This document shows positions 45,811 through 56,941 of a stretch of DNA of 64,000 bases, in pieces. Under the pieces are notes generated by a model. It made no database searches and had not been told where the DNA came from. It was given only the letters and a program-made list of their open reading frames with translations. Each line of letters begins with the position of its first letter. Position 1 is the first letter of the stretch. Position numbers and translations under genes: made by a program. The stretch is from Desmodus rotundus (Eukaryota > Chordata > Mammalia > Chiroptera > Phyllostomidae): positions 43,367,998 through 43,431,997 of the forward strand of contig NC_071391.1 of assembly GCF_022682495.2 (NCBI RefSeq), in the 5' to 3' direction.

Positions 45811-47795
45811 TTAGTGTACAAAAACACTTTTGAGTGTTTTAAAACCAAATAATTTGATCTTCACTCATTTGTCTCTATCCAATTTTTATTATGTCTAGAT
45901 AAAAGAGACTATTGGACACCTTTGACATTTAGCCTGCTGATCACTTTAGCTAAATCACAATTCATTATAATTTTTTTTTGTTTTCCATGTTATTGAAGGC
46001 AACAGTTTGACCAAACTTTCTCTCTCTCTGTACAAAACATCCCCTTTACTTAAGTGCTCAATTCTGTCTTCCTCATTTTTCTTCTGCTGTCACCTTCAAT
46101 CTCCTTAAGGCCCACAAGTCATTGTCTCTATACATGGCTCTCAAACCAATGACACATGGTTTGGATTTCATTAAGGTGGAACGTAATTTAAGGTAGAAAA
46201 TTTTCTCTTTATTTTGTACTCTTGTGTTTAAGAAACTTCAAAACTTAATGTAAAACAACAAATAAAATACTTTGTCATGCCTACAATTAAATAAGTCAGG
46301 AATTCAGAAAAAGCATACCAGGGAAGGCTCTCATTTCCTGTACAAAACATACTGCCTCAGTTGGGGTGGCTCAAACAGAAGAGATTGATTTAAACAACTT
46401 GGAAACTGCAGTAGGCAGGGTACATGATCCCAACTTAGTCTCTTCACTTATATGTCTGGGGGCTGGGGTCACCGAAGACTCTTATCTGAAGCTAAACTTT
46501 GCAATGTTCCTGTATTTGAGCGGCCTCACCCTTCTCTGGTCGTCAGTCTCTTTTCTTTCCTTTCCTTTCTCATTAAACATCTAGTGGAGTAATAATGGGT
46601 AAAAAGTCAGGCTCACCTTATTGAGCTTCTTTCTCTCCAGAATCTTGAGTCATTACACCACATGTTTGTTGCATTATCTGGTCTTTTACCTAAATAGTTC
46701 ATGAGGAGTAAGGTAAGGAATTATACGCATATCAGATTGAAGCTACAACAGAGATGTTGTAGAACAAAAATAGGAGACTGATGGGGCATTTCCTTAAAGA
46801 AGAAGCCATATAATCATTTCAATAGGTCAGGCATTAACCACAAACTTAGGCTTTTAATTAGGAAAACAGAAAAGATACAGCCTCAAGAGGAAAAAAAAAA
46901 AAAGAGCAGATGACTTGTCCTATAGTGCCAGTGTAGGGAGGGAGAACTCTCCAGTGAGTATCACTTAGTCTATGCCCCAAGAACCCAGGGAGACTACTGT
47001 CCCCCATCCCCCTGGAAGTGGGGCTACTGCACCAGCATAAATGCCTATTCCTTGTCAGCAAATTGTGGACCAAGAGAGATATCAGATGATGTTTTCAAAG
47101 TCCATCCTCTCAGAAACATTTGGAAAGCAAGGTAAAACTCTGTTATCCATGGTTAAGGCTGTTTGAAATAGCATGGGAAATAGGGAAAGAGTCCACGCTA
47201 ATTTAGAATAGAGGGAAGAAAAGTGAGTGTATAATACAGCGTTGGAGAAATGATAAACAATACATGGAAAAACTTTGGACATTACAAATTTTCTACCCAT
47301 GAACTATCATGGACACTTACATTCCTGTATGTACGTATTCATCTATCTATCTAATCATCTATCTACATCATCTCTGTTTACCTATTTATTATCCATCTAT
47401 CAATGCATGTATCTTCCTATCATTTTGCATCCAGCGTCCCACAAGATGCAAAAAGAAACTGTGTATCAAATTAGCTACAGTTTTTCACCTTTATACTAAG
47501 TATCAAATGTGAACATCAAGAGATCAAGGACTGTGTTTTCCTGACACCAAACATATTCCCTCGCCTAGTAAATGAGAAAAACAAGTAAGTTTTTGCACAA
47601 GAAATTCACGAATTAATAAATCATGAAACATATCTGTGAATACTAGTAGAGATTTTTACATTTCTTTTATTTTAATAGGACCCAAGACGGAGGTGAGAGG
47701 TAGCTGAGAAATAAGATATATGGATAGCTCAGGACATTTCCTAGTAGTATATGACAAGGGACTCATAATTAGGCAGAGACAAGATGAAAAGGAGT
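45811..47795. other. Intergenic DNA in unit 1
   Basis: No gene recognised. Holds short ATCT repeats near 47338-47370 and an A-run near 46890. Repeated in unit 2. Confidence 0.4.
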
Positions 47796-48080
47796 AGAGC
47801 AGGTTTTTCAACTGTGGTATTACTGACATTTTGGGTGAGATTATTCTTTGTTACGGAGGGGGGCTGTTTCCTGTGCATTGCAGGATGTTTAGCAGCATCC
47901 CTGGCATCTTCCCACTAGACATCAGTAACTTCCCTCAGATGGTGTTTCTGAGGGAAGTTACAATAAAAAATGTAACATTTTTGTTACATTTTTGTCTAGA
48001 AACAATCAAAAATGTTTCTAGACATTGCCAAATATACCCTCAGTGAAAAATAATCACCCTTGGTTGCACGCCACTGTTAT
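47796..48080 (-). mobile_element. MER5A-like hAT-Charlie element with hairpins (unit 1)
   Basis: The plus strand carries reversed MER5A signatures: 'tactgacattttgggtgaga', 'tgcattgcaggatgtttagcagcatccctggc', 'tctagacattgccaaatat' and a right end 'ccactgtta'. Inside lie three perfect inverted repeats in a row: 47925-47938 with 47948-47961, 47966-47976 with 47983-47993, 47994-48004 with 48013-48023. Repeated at 56250-56534. Confidence 0.75.
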
Positions 48081-48258
48081 AAAGAGTCTCATCTCATTAA
48101 TCGTTATCAGTTACATGACATGAAATGGTGTTAAAGCACATGGGGAGAGGTGAGGTGGTCGTGTGGAATATGGTAAGGTAACAAGTAACGTGGTGCATAA
48201 CTGAAAAAATGTCTGTTTGATATAAGATCTTTACTGGACATTAGAAATCATGGTCTCA

Positions 48259-48471
48259 TTGAAGTTAAGAACAATCTAATAGCCAGGGGGGAGTGGGGTG
48301 GGGACAGTGGGAAGAGGGGACTACAGGAACTACTATAAAGGACACATGGACAAAATCAAGGGGGAGGGTGGAGGTGGGGGAGGGAGGAGGGTTCAGCTGG
48401 GGTGGGGTGGAGGGATGGGGAGAAAAGGCATACAACTGTAATTGAACGACAATTAAAAAAAAATGAAAAAA
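48259..48471 (+). mobile_element. Bat L1 3' end with 16-bp target duplication (unit 1)
   Basis: G-rich 3' UTR, 'aaaggacacatggacaaaatcaag', tail 'acaactgtaattgaacgacaattaaaaaa'. The 16-base word 'agaaatcatggtctca' flanks it (48243-48258 and 48472-48487). Repeated at 56713-56925. Confidence 0.92.
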
Positions 48472-48487
48472 AGAAATCATGGTCTCA

Positions 48488-50536
48488 AAGAGAAGATGCT
48501 GGGCCCAGTCTCATCACTGTATCTGGCAAAGTTTTGAGGGTCTATGAATATATGTTAATGGGATAGATTGGTTTATACTTATGAAATGAGTAAGTAACTT
48601 GTTGGCTTGCTCATCAGTAACTGATTTGGAAGTGTGGCTCTTTAAGAACTCAGGTGGGTGCCAGTTCTGGGTGGCACACCTGGAAAATCAGAGCTGAGAA
48701 TAGGAAAAGACTTTCCTCTGTGGATAAAACCATAGTAATTCTGCCACTGCAAGCTCTAGGTCACTGAGTGCCCCAGACAGTTTTCACTTAAAGACAGAGC
48801 CAGTGATCTCCAGAATCCAGAGAAGGTTGTACAGGCCACAGAGTCCAAGTCTTAAACCCAGGAACTCACCCTTCAGGGCAGGACCTGTGATAATTTTGGT
48901 TCCTGTTCTCAAAACACCCGTGTGAGTCTACCTGCAATAAACTTCCTATGCTTCTTTGTAAAAATGTGGTTGTTTTTGGTTCCTAGTTACCCTACATAAA
49001 GTTCCTTTTGTCCTAATCCACATCCATAGTATTTTCTGTATTTTGCTACCATCATGCAACATTTTATTCAGATTTCACCTTTTTATTTCTATCTCCCACA
49101 CTGCATTGTGAAAGTGTTCGTCAAGTCTTATTTAAATTTTTTTTATCTAAATTTGTATCTAATGTCTCAAATTATCTCTTCTTTCTGCTACTCCTAGTAG
49201 GCCCCAGATGGACCACATTCTTTGCTACAGGCTGGTCCTATCCTGGATTAAAGGAGGCTGTAGTGCTTTTTCTCTTCATCTGTGTCTGTTGGGTATTACT
49301 CAGTAAGAACTCTCCCACCATCCAGGCATGTGGCCCAGACACTATCATTTCCACACTGTTCTCAAAATTGTTTCAACTTAGAAAGTTAATCAGTTAAAAA
49401 CACCTTTCCTTTCTTTATTGTCTTAAAATACTAACTCAGGAAAAATAAATGCAGCACTTTGCCATACAAACTAGTTACCTTGCAAAGAACCATTTAATAA
49501 ATTCTTTTTCAATTGGTACTTAAAGGAGATATTCAGGAAAATATCAAGATTGGGATAGAGGTCAGCTTTATGGGACTCCAATCTCAAGTATCCAAGGTGA
49601 TACTTTGTTTTCCATGTATAAACAGGGTTAGATGGACTTGAGTACAGTAGAACTCAACCCCCCCCCCAAAAAAAACCTATTTAGGCATCCCTGATTAGAT
49701 CTCCCAAGAAAGCTTTTGAAATACATGTAAAATTTTGTTTATTCAATGGAAAATGAGAACATTTCTTTTTTCTTCTTTACATTTTTCCATTTTATTTTAA
49801 TTTTTTTGTATTTTTATTACTATGTATCCCCCCATGCCCTCTTCCAACTTCAACCCCCACACTCAGCACACTGTCATTTCAATTTAGAAGATTTTATAAT
49901 TCCAAGTTGACTCTAACTCTAATAGGCCCTATGGAAAATGTTTCAATATTGTCATGTTTATTCATGATCCAAAATGTTTTGAATGAAGAAGACTTTTGTT
50001 CTGAATGAAGAAGGTGGAAGCTATGGTAATAATTATCTAGGGTATGCTGGGTGTTGTTATGTCTTTCCTCTGACTCATTCATTTTTGAAACATTGTTTTC
50101 TAAGGATTTGTATGTGAAGTAGTTTTAGGTGAATGAATAATCAAGAGTAAGTTTGTAGCCTTTGATTTTAAAATGAAATAAAGGTACACACACTGTCAAA
50201 TATATATACATATATACATACATATATACATACAAATGTATACATATTTATGTATAGATATGTATATACATAATGCATATGTGAATGGTCCTCAATTTTT
50301 CCAATAAAAGAATGGGTTGTATTCCACATGCTAAAGTATTTTTCATGTACATTAAGTGCAATGTGTGTAACACCACAAGATACAAAAAACAAGTCCTTTG
50401 ATATTTCTACTCCTTACTTTCAGTATTGACTTCATGGACATTCTTCACCTCTCTGTTCTTGTTCAACCTTTTATGAATGGTAATGATGTGGGGAAGACTG
50501 AGACTGACTCGATTCCTAGCACCATCTGATGTTCAG
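48488..50536. other. Intergenic DNA upstream of copy B
   Basis: No gene recognised. A segment near 48600-48960 ending in 'aataaacttcc' may be an old LTR without definable edges. TA/CA-rich microsatellite at 50200-50275. Confidence 0.4.
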
Positions 50537-50613
50537 GTAAGGATTGCAGAAAAGTTTTGATAACATCGAATGGGAGAATAGGAATATTACAAAGTTACTT
50601 TGCTTTTTGCCAG
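50534..50613 (+). promoter_or_regulatory. Candidate splice donor and acceptor 5' of copy B
   Basis: 'cag|gtaagg' (donor after 50536) is a near-consensus donor. 'ttactttgctttttgccag' ends at 50613 and is a strong acceptor with a pyrimidine tract, 92 bases before the start codon. Receptor genes commonly have 5' non-coding exons spliced just before the coding exon. The acceptor could receive this donor (77-base intron, short) or a more distal one. Prediction only. The same sites precede copy C (acceptor at 59067) and are absent before copy A. Confidence 0.4.
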
Positions 50614-50705
50614 GAGACTGGAAAAAAAAAGAAGTGGAGCAAGAATCACTACTGGAAGCCAATAATTGTCTCTGATATGCACGACAGCCACCTGTGGCAG
50701 AAAGA

Positions 50706-51647
50706 ATGTCTATCCCTAATGAGACCCAGCTCCATCCTTCTTCATTCCTTTTGCTGGGCATCCCAGGGCTGGAAGACGTGCATGTTTGGATTGGATTCCC
50801 CTTTCTCTTCGTGTATCTTGTTGCAGTCCTGGGGAATGCTGCTGTCCTGTTTGTGATCCAGACTGAGCATAGTCTCCATGAGCCCATGTACTACTTCCTG
50901 GCCATGTTGGACTCCATCGACCTGGGCCTGTCCACAGCCACCATCCCCAAAATGCTGGGCATCTTCTGGTTCAGCCTCAGGAAGATATCTTTTGAAAGCT
51001 GTCTTTCTCAGATGTTCTTCATCCACTTCTTTACTGCTATGGAGAGCATTGTGTTGGTGGCCATGGCGTTTGACCGCTACATTGCCATCTGTAAACCCCT
51101 TCGCTATACCATGATCCTCACCAGCAAAGTCATCAGCACTATTGCAGGCATTGCCATTCTGCGGAGCCTGTGCATGGTGGCCCCGCTGGTATTTCTTCTC
51201 CTGAGGCTGCCCTTCTGTGGGCATCATATCATCCCTCATACCTACTGTGAGCACATGGGCATTGCCCGTCTGGCCTGTGCCAGCATTAAGGTGAATATAT
51301 TGTTTGGCCTTGGCAACATTTCTCTTTTATTATTGGATGTGCTCCTAATTGTTCTCTCCTATGCCAGGATCCTCCATGCAGTCTTTTGCCTGCCTTCCTG
51401 GGAGGCTCGGTTCAAAGCCCTCAACACCTGTGGCTCTCACATTGGTGTTATCTTAGCATTTTTTGTACCTGCCTTTTTCTCTTTCTTGACACACCGCTTT
51501 GGCCACAGTATTCCTCGATATGCCCACATTGTCTTGGCCAACCTCTATGTGGTTGTCCCACCAGCCCTCAATCCTCTAATCTATGGGGTCAGAACCAAGC
51601 AGATTAGAGAGAGAGTTCTGAGGATTTTCCTCAAGACAGATAGCTAA
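50706..51647 (+). CDS. Olfactory receptor, class I, OR52E6/OR52E8-like, chimeric copy B
   Basis: 313-residue intact odorant receptor. Through codon 189 it is identical to copy C; from codon 112 on it is identical to copy A, including the 3' flank. It is therefore a mosaic whose junction lies between the last base where A and C differ on the 5' side (51037, codon 111) and the first on the 3' side (51275, codon 190). Family motifs are complete: NET 5-7, GN 43-44, '[10 protein letters not shown]', 'PHTYCEHMG', 'KALNTCGSH', '[17 protein letters not shown]', tail LKTDS. Relative to copy A it has Val 25, Val 41, Ser 98 and Ala 111. Upstream sequence is of the copy C type with candidate splice sites. 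If real it pairs C-type TM1-3 and promoter with A-type TM5-7. Confidence 0.93.
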   Translation: MSIPNETQLHPSSFLLLGIPGLEDVHVWIGFPFLFVYLVAVLGNAAVLFVIQTEHSLHEPMYYFLAMLDSIDLGLSTATIPKMLGIFWFSLRKISFESCLSQMFFIHFFTAMESIVLVAMAFDRYIAICKPLRYTMILTSKVISTIAGIAILRSLCMVAPLVFLLLRLPFCGHHIIPHTYCEHMGIARLACASIKVNILFGLGNISLLLLDVLLIVLSYARILHAVFCLPSWEARFKALNTCGSHIGVILAFFVPAFFSFLTHRFGHSIPRYAHIVLANLYVVVPPALNPLIYGVRTKQIRERVLRIFLKTDS

Positions 51648-52059
51648 GCAGTCAGAGCTCTTGGAAGGTTTAAATAGAACTCTTGTTTCCTGCCCTGTAA
51701 CAAGTAGATAGCTTATGGCTAACCAAGTAGAAAAGAAGGAAGACAAAGAAGAATATTGAGACCAATAACATTAACTATCTTTGAGTTGCAGGTTTTATTA
51801 ATTAAAGTTAATAATATGTACATTAATGATAATATTGGATTGGGACATTTTGTACCTTCATCCTAAAAGTTGGATTTAGACTGTTACTTTACACTATAGA
51901 GAAAATTAACCTACAATTGATCAAAGAGTTAAAGAGAAAAGCCACAAGTATATTTTAAAAATAAATTGTAATATTGGTGACAAAATGTTATAGATAAGAC
52001 TACAATAGCAAACAAATATTTTGAATGATCAATTGGACTTTATTAAAATTAAAAGAATC

Positions 52060-52319
52060 TTATTTTTATTCAGTTACAATTGTCTGCATTTTCTCCCCTT
52101 CCCTCCACCCCACCCCAGCTAGTCCCACCTCCCTCCCCCACCTCTACCCTCCCCCTTGATTTTGTCCTTGTGTCCTTTATAGTAGCTCCTATAGACCCCT
52201 CTCCCCACTATCCCCTCTGGCTATTGTTACAATGTTCTTAATTTCAATGTCTCTGGTTATATTTTGTTTCCTTTTTTCTTTTGTTGATTATGTTCCAGTT
52301 AAAGGTGAGATCATATGTT
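52060..52319 (-). mobile_element. Bat L1 3' end, antisense (unit 2)
   Basis: Unit 2 copy of the element at 43606-43865, identical by eye. Confidence 0.85.
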
Positions 52320-52893
52320 TTTTTAAAAAAAAAAGAGCTTTAAGAATTTTTAGCTGATACTATGATTGTCCACAGAATATCCTCAAACAAAAAGAATTTG
52401 TAAAACTAATCCACTAAGACGTTCACATGGGCGGGGTCTGTGCCCTGCTTTATCCCAGGCATTGAGCAATGCTTGTCACCTAAGGGGCACGAGGCAACAG
52501 TTGTTGAATGAGTCAAGTGCTTAGTATCACATTCACTGTCTTTGGATAAGTGTTAAAACTAAAACTCAAAATTGCCTTCCTGATTCTTTATTATCTTTCT
52601 TGAAATTAAAAAAAACCTCCATGTAACCATTAAAAAAAATTTAAAAGAATCTTTTATTCCAAAGACTAATAATAAAATGGTAAGGTAAGCTACAGTCTGG
52701 GAGAAAATAATTACATATCATGTATATGATAAAGAATTTACATTAAAATATATAAATAATAACAACTTAATTTTAAAATGAGTCAAATTACTCAATTGAA
52801 AATAGAGAAACTTTGTACATACATTTTAAAACACATGAACTGTCAATAAGTACATAAATGTATTCTTCATAATTCATCAATAAACATAGCATA

Positions 52894-53239
52894 TTAAATT
52901 CACAATGGTCCAATGTAGCAGAATAGAGATCCCAGAAATAAACTTATGCCTCTGTGGTCAATTAATATTTGACAAAAGGGGCAGAAGCACAAAATAGAGT
53001 AAAAATAGCCTCTTCATCAAGTGGTGTTGGGAGATCTGGACTGCTCCTTGTGAAACTCGACTACCAACTTACACCATACACAAAAATAAACTCAAGATGG
53101 ATAAAAGATTTAAATATAAGTTCCGACACCATAAAAGTCCTAGAGGAAAACATAGGCAGGAAAATCTCAGATATTACACCCAGCAATATTTTCACCAATA
53201 CATTCCCTAGAGGAAGGATAAACAAATCAGACTTCATCA
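52894..53239 (+). mobile_element. L1 ORF2 fragment, sense (unit 2)
   Basis: Unit 2 copy of 44440-44785; same open ORF2-like stretch. Confidence 0.9.
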
Positions 53240-54264
53240 AATGTCCTCCTTGGAGAAATGTCTGTTCAAGTCCTGTACCCATTTTTTAATTGGATATTTT
53301 GTCTTCCTGGTGTGGAGTCATATGGATTCTTTATATATTTTGGAGATCAAACCCTTGCCTTATGTATCATGGGCAAATACATCTCCCCATATATTTGGTT
53401 CACTTTTCATTTTGCTGATGTTTTCTTTAACTGTGCAGAAGCTTTTTAATTTGTTGATATCCCATTTGTTTATTCTCTCCTTTATATCCATTGCCCTAGG
53501 GGACATGGCAGTGAAAATATTGTTGGGTGGAATAACTGAAATTTTCCTGCCTATGTTCTCCTCTAAGATTTTTATGGTGTCATGACTTATATTTAAGTCT
53601 TTTATCCATCTTGAATTTATTTTTGTGTATGGTGTTAAGTTGGTGGTTGAGATTCTTTTTTTTCATGTAGCTGTCCAGATTTCCCAACACCATTTATTGA
53701 AGGGGCTATTTTGACTCCATTTTATGCTCCTGCCCGTTTTGTCCAATATGAATTGACCATAGAGACTTCAGTTTATTTCTGGGCTCTCTGTTCCGTTCCA
53801 TTGATCTATGTGTCTGTTCTTAAGCAAGTACCAGACTGTTCTGATTACAGTGGCCTTGTAATACAGCTTGATATCAGGTATTGTGATCCCTCCTGCTTTG
53901 TTCTTCTTTCTCAAAATTGCTGAGACAATTTGGGGTCATTTATGTTTCTATATAAATTTTTGAAATGTTTGTTCTCTATCTGTGAAATATGTCTTTGGTA
54001 TTTTAAAATGGATTGCATTGAATCTATAAATTGCTTTGGGTAGTTTGGACATTTTGAAGATGTCAATTCTTCCAATCCATGAACAAGGTATATGTTCCCA
54101 TTTGTTTGTGTCTTCCTTAATTTCCTTCTTCAGCGTTGTATAGTTTTCTAGGTACAGGTATTTTACATCCTTGGTTAGGTTTATTCTTAGTTTCTTTTTT
54201 GTTGTTGTTGTTGCTATAGCAAATGGGATTTCCCCCCCTAATTTATGTTTCTGATATTTCATTG
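53240..54264 (-). mobile_element. L1 ORF2 fragment, antisense (unit 2)
   Basis: Unit 2 copy of 44786-45810; same ORF2-like translation on the minus strand. Confidence 0.9.
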
Positions 54265-56249
54265 TTAGTGTACAAAAACACTTTTGAGTGTTTTAAAACC
54301 AAATAATTTGATCTTCACTCATTTGTCTCTATCCAATTTTTATTATGTCTAGATAAAAGAGACTATTGGACACCTTTGACATTTAGCCTGCTGATCACTT
54401 TAGCTAAATCACAATTCATTATAATTTTTTTTTGTTTTCCATGTTATTGAAGGCAACAGTTTGACCAAACTTTCTCTCTCTCTGTACAAAACATCCCCTT
54501 TACTTAAGTGCTCAATTCTGTCTTCCTCATTTTTCTTCTGCTGTCACCTTCAATCTCCTTAAGGCCCACAAGTCATTGTCTCTATACATGGCTCTCAAAC
54601 CAATGACACATGGTTTGGATTTCATTAAGGTGGAACGTAATTTAAGGTAGAAAATTTTCTCTTTATTTTGTACTCTTGTGTTTAAGAAACTTCAAAACTT
54701 AATGTAAAACAACAAATAAAATACTTTGTCATGCCTACAATTAAATAAGTCAGGAATTCAGAAAAAGCATACCAGGGAAGGCTCTCATTTCCTGTACAAA
54801 ACATACTGCCTCAGTTGGGGTGGCTCAAACAGAAGAGATTGATTTAAACAACTTGGAAACTGCAGTAGGCAGGGTACATGATCCCAACTTAGTCTCTTCA
54901 CTTATATGTCTGGGGGCTGGGGTCACCGAAGACTCTTATCTGAAGCTAAACTTTGCAATGTTCCTGTATTTGAGCGGCCTCACCCTTCTCTGGTCGTCAG
55001 TCTCTTTTCTTTCCTTTCCTTTCTCATTAAACATCTAGTGGAGTAATAATGGGTAAAAAGTCAGGCTCACCTTATTGAGCTTCTTTCTCTCCAGAATCTT
55101 GAGTCATTACACCACATGTTTGTTGCATTATCTGGTCTTTTACCTAAATAGTTCATGAGGAGTAAGGTAAGGAATTATACGCATATCAGATTGAAGCTAC
55201 AACAGAGATGTTGTAGAACAAAAATAGGAGACTGATGGGGCATTTCCTTAAAGAAGAAGCCATATAATCATTTCAATAGGTCAGGCATTAACCACAAACT
55301 TAGGCTTTTAATTAGGAAAACAGAAAAGATACAGCCTCAAGAGGAAAAAAAAAAAAAGAGCAGATGACTTGTCCTATAGTGCCAGTGTAGGGAGGGAGAA
55401 CTCTCCAGTGAGTATCACTTAGTCTATGCCCCAAGAACCCAGGGAGACTACTGTCCCCCATCCCCCTGGAAGTGGGGCTACTGCACCAGCATAAATGCCT
55501 ATTCCTTGTCAGCAAATTGTGGACCAAGAGAGATATCAGATGATGTTTTCAAAGTCCATCCTCTCAGAAACATTTGGAAAGCAAGGTAAAACTCTGTTAT
55601 CCATGGTTAAGGCTGTTTGAAATAGCATGGGAAATAGGGAAAGAGTCCACGCTAATTTAGAATAGAGGGAAGAAAAGTGAGTGTATAATACAGCGTTGGA
55701 GAAATGATAAACAATACATGGAAAAACTTTGGACATTACAAATTTTCTACCCATGAACTATCATGGACACTTACATTCCTGTATGTACGTATTCATCTAT
55801 CTATCTAATCATCTATCTACATCATCTCTGTTTACCTATTTATTATCCATCTATCAATGCATGTATCTTCCTATCATTTTGCATCCAGCGTCCCACAAGA
55901 TGCAAAAAGAAACTGTGTATCAAATTAGCTACAGTTTTTCACCTTTATACTAAGTATCAAATGTGAACATCAAGAGATCAAGGACTGTGTTTTCCTGACA
56001 CCAAACATATTCCCTCGCCTAGTAAATGAGAAAAACAAGTAAGTTTTTGCACAAGAAATTCACGAATTAATAAATCATGAAACATATCTGTGAATACTAG
56101 TAGAGATTTTTACATTTCTTTTATTTTAATAGGACCCAAGACGGAGGTGAGAGGTAGCTGAGAAATAAGATATATGGATAGCTCAGGACATTTCCTAGTA
56201 GTATATGACAAGGGACTCATAATTAGGCAGAGACAAGATGAAAAGGAGT
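54265..56249. other. Intergenic DNA in unit 2
   Basis: Copy of 45811-47795; no gene recognised. Confidence 0.4.
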
Positions 56250-56534
56250 AGAGCAGGTTTTTCAACTGTGGTATTACTGACATTTTGGGTGAGATTATTC
56301 TTTGTTACGGAGGGGGGCTGTTTCCTGTGCATTGCAGGATGTTTAGCAGCATCCCTGGCATCTTCCCACTAGACATCAGTAACTTCCCTCAGATGGTGTT
56401 TCTGAGGGAAGTTACAATAAAAAATGTAACATTTTTGTTACATTTTTGTCTAGAAACAATCAAAAATGTTTCTAGACATTGCCAAATATACCCTCAGTGA
56501 AAAATAATCACCCTTGGTTGCACGCCACTGTTAT
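56250..56534 (-). mobile_element. MER5A-like hAT-Charlie element with hairpins (unit 2)
   Basis: Copy of 47796-48080. The three perfect inverted repeats recur at 56379-56477. Confidence 0.75.
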
Positions 56535-56712
56535 AAAGAGTCTCATCTCATTAATCGTTATCAGTTACATGACATGAAATGGTGTTAAAGCACATGGGGA
56601 GAGGTGAGGTGGTCGTGTGGAATATGGTAAGGTAACAAGTAACGTGGTGCATAACTGAAAAAATGTCTGTTTGATATAAGATCTTTACTGGACATTAGAA
56701 ATCATGGTCTCA

Positions 56713-56925
56713 TTGAAGTTAAGAACAATCTAATAGCCAGGGGGGAGTGGGGTGGGGACAGTGGGAAGAGGGGACTACAGGAACTACTATAAAGGACACA
56801 TGGACAAAATCAAGGGGGAGGGTGGAGGTGGGGGAGGGAGGAGGGTTCAGCTGGGGTGGGGTGGAGGGATGGGGAGAAAAGGCATACAACTGTAATTGAA
56901 CGACAATTAAAAAAAAATGAAAAAA
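56713..56925 (+). mobile_element. Bat L1 3' end with 16-bp target duplication (unit 2)
   Basis: Copy of 48259-48471, with the duplication at 56697-56712 and 56926-56941. The insertion therefore predates the tandem duplication. Confidence 0.92.
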
Positions 56926-56941
56926 AGAAATCATGGTCTCA

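Larger units (their letters stand above)
42229..50682. repeat. Tandem unit 1 of 8,454 bp (carries copy A)
   Basis: Starts at 'gacagccacctgtggcag' and ends just before the same word recurs at 50683. Contains receptor copy A, its 3' flank, several L1 pieces, a MER5A-like element and the 5' flank that belongs to the next receptor. By eye it differs from unit 2 at six positions within the first 111 codons and at 49212 (a here, g at 57666). The offset stays exactly 8,454 throughout, so there are no net indels. Confidence 0.95.
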
